Positions 6,088 through 6,142 of a DNA stretch of 6,142 bases are shown piece after piece; position 1 is the stretch's first letter; each line of letters opens with the position of its first letter. The stretch spans positions 1-6,142 of the forward strand of contig CAAGNU010000334.1 of the NCBI GenBank assembly GCA_900771365.1. Direction: 5' to 3'. Position numbers and translations under genes: made by a program. The stretch comes from Bacteroidales bacterium. GTDB lineage: Bacteria > Bacteroidota > Bacteroidia > Bacteroidales > P3. The notes below the pieces were generated by a model. The model saw nothing but the letters and a program-made list of their open reading frames with translations, had not been told where the DNA came from and did no database searches.

Positions 6088-6142
6088 TGACTAAGCTGGG
6101 ATTCGAACCCAGGACCCCAACATTAAAAGTGTTGTGCTCTAC
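6088..6142 (-). tRNA. tRNA-Lys (anticodon UUU), 5' part outside the window
   Basis: The 3' 55 bases are visible. Reading the minus strand from the right edge, there is the end of the D arm (GAGC), the anticodon stem CAACA/TGTTG around the loop CTTTTAA with anticodon TTT (6127-6125), a five-base variable loop GGGTC, the T arm CTGGG-TTCGAAT-CCCAG (6112-6096), the acceptor 3' strand CTTAGTC (6095-6089) and discriminator A at 6088. The next bases are CAA, so CCA is not encoded and must be added by the nucleotidyltransferase, as is common in Bacteroidetes. About 18-20 bases of the 5' side are missing. Confidence 0.95.

Noticed and set aside
1..6142. CRISPR array, toxin-antitoxin, phage or defence system, insertion sequence
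   Set aside because: I see no regularly spaced repeats, transposase or integrase, and no defence-type genes. The tRNA-Lys at the right edge shows no visible attachment-site duplication within the window.

Overview
The window looks like a chromosomal segment of a Bacteroidales bacterium, most likely in the Prevotellaceae or close to it. Three things point there. First, the -33/-7 promoter signature TTTG-N20-TAnnTTTG lies ahead of the minus-strand gene at the left edge. Second, the gene starts are preceded by A/T-rich sequence instead of Shine-Dalgarno motifs. Third, the NagZ-type glycosidase is a lipoprotein and the tRNA does not encode its CCA. The family assignments are from recognition of protein motifs; the genus is inference.

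Layout. At positions 1-25 is the first eight codons of an unidentified minus-strand gene with a strong promoter (50-81). Next comes an intergenic stretch of about 470 bp. It is C-rich on the plus strand and holds an 11-bp tandem repeat and a nest of inverted repeats. It lies behind both divergent promoters, so neither known leader covers it. A plus-strand cluster follows: recR (561-1178), a GH3 beta-N-acetylglucosaminidase lipoprotein (1191-2333) and a small two-helix membrane protein of unknown function (2401-2856) whose start codon is problematic. It converges, with only 10 bp between stop codons, on a minus-strand cluster. Read in its own direction, that cluster runs from a TPR-repeat exported protein (6047-4221) to rsmA/ksgA (4217-3450) and an MntP-like membrane protein (3430-2867). 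Upstream of it at the right edge is a truncated tRNA-Lys(UUU) with an intrinsic terminator that ends almost at the TPR start codon.

Function. RecR acts in RecF-pathway recombinational repair, and RsmA dimethylates 16S rRNA. The GH3 enzyme probably trims peptidoglycan fragments in the cell envelope. The TPR protein is probably a periplasmic or envelope scaffold of unknown role. The genes in each cluster are packed closely (3-19 bp, or 67 bp before the last plus-strand gene), which suggests cotranscription but no shared pathway.

I found no new multi-gene system; this is mostly housekeeping DNA. The points most worth a second look are four. The MntP-like protein has lost both intramembrane aspartates of the family. 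The small membrane protein has no standard start codon for its first transmembrane helix. The intergenic stretch before recR contains nested repeats. An intrinsic terminator abuts the TPR gene start.
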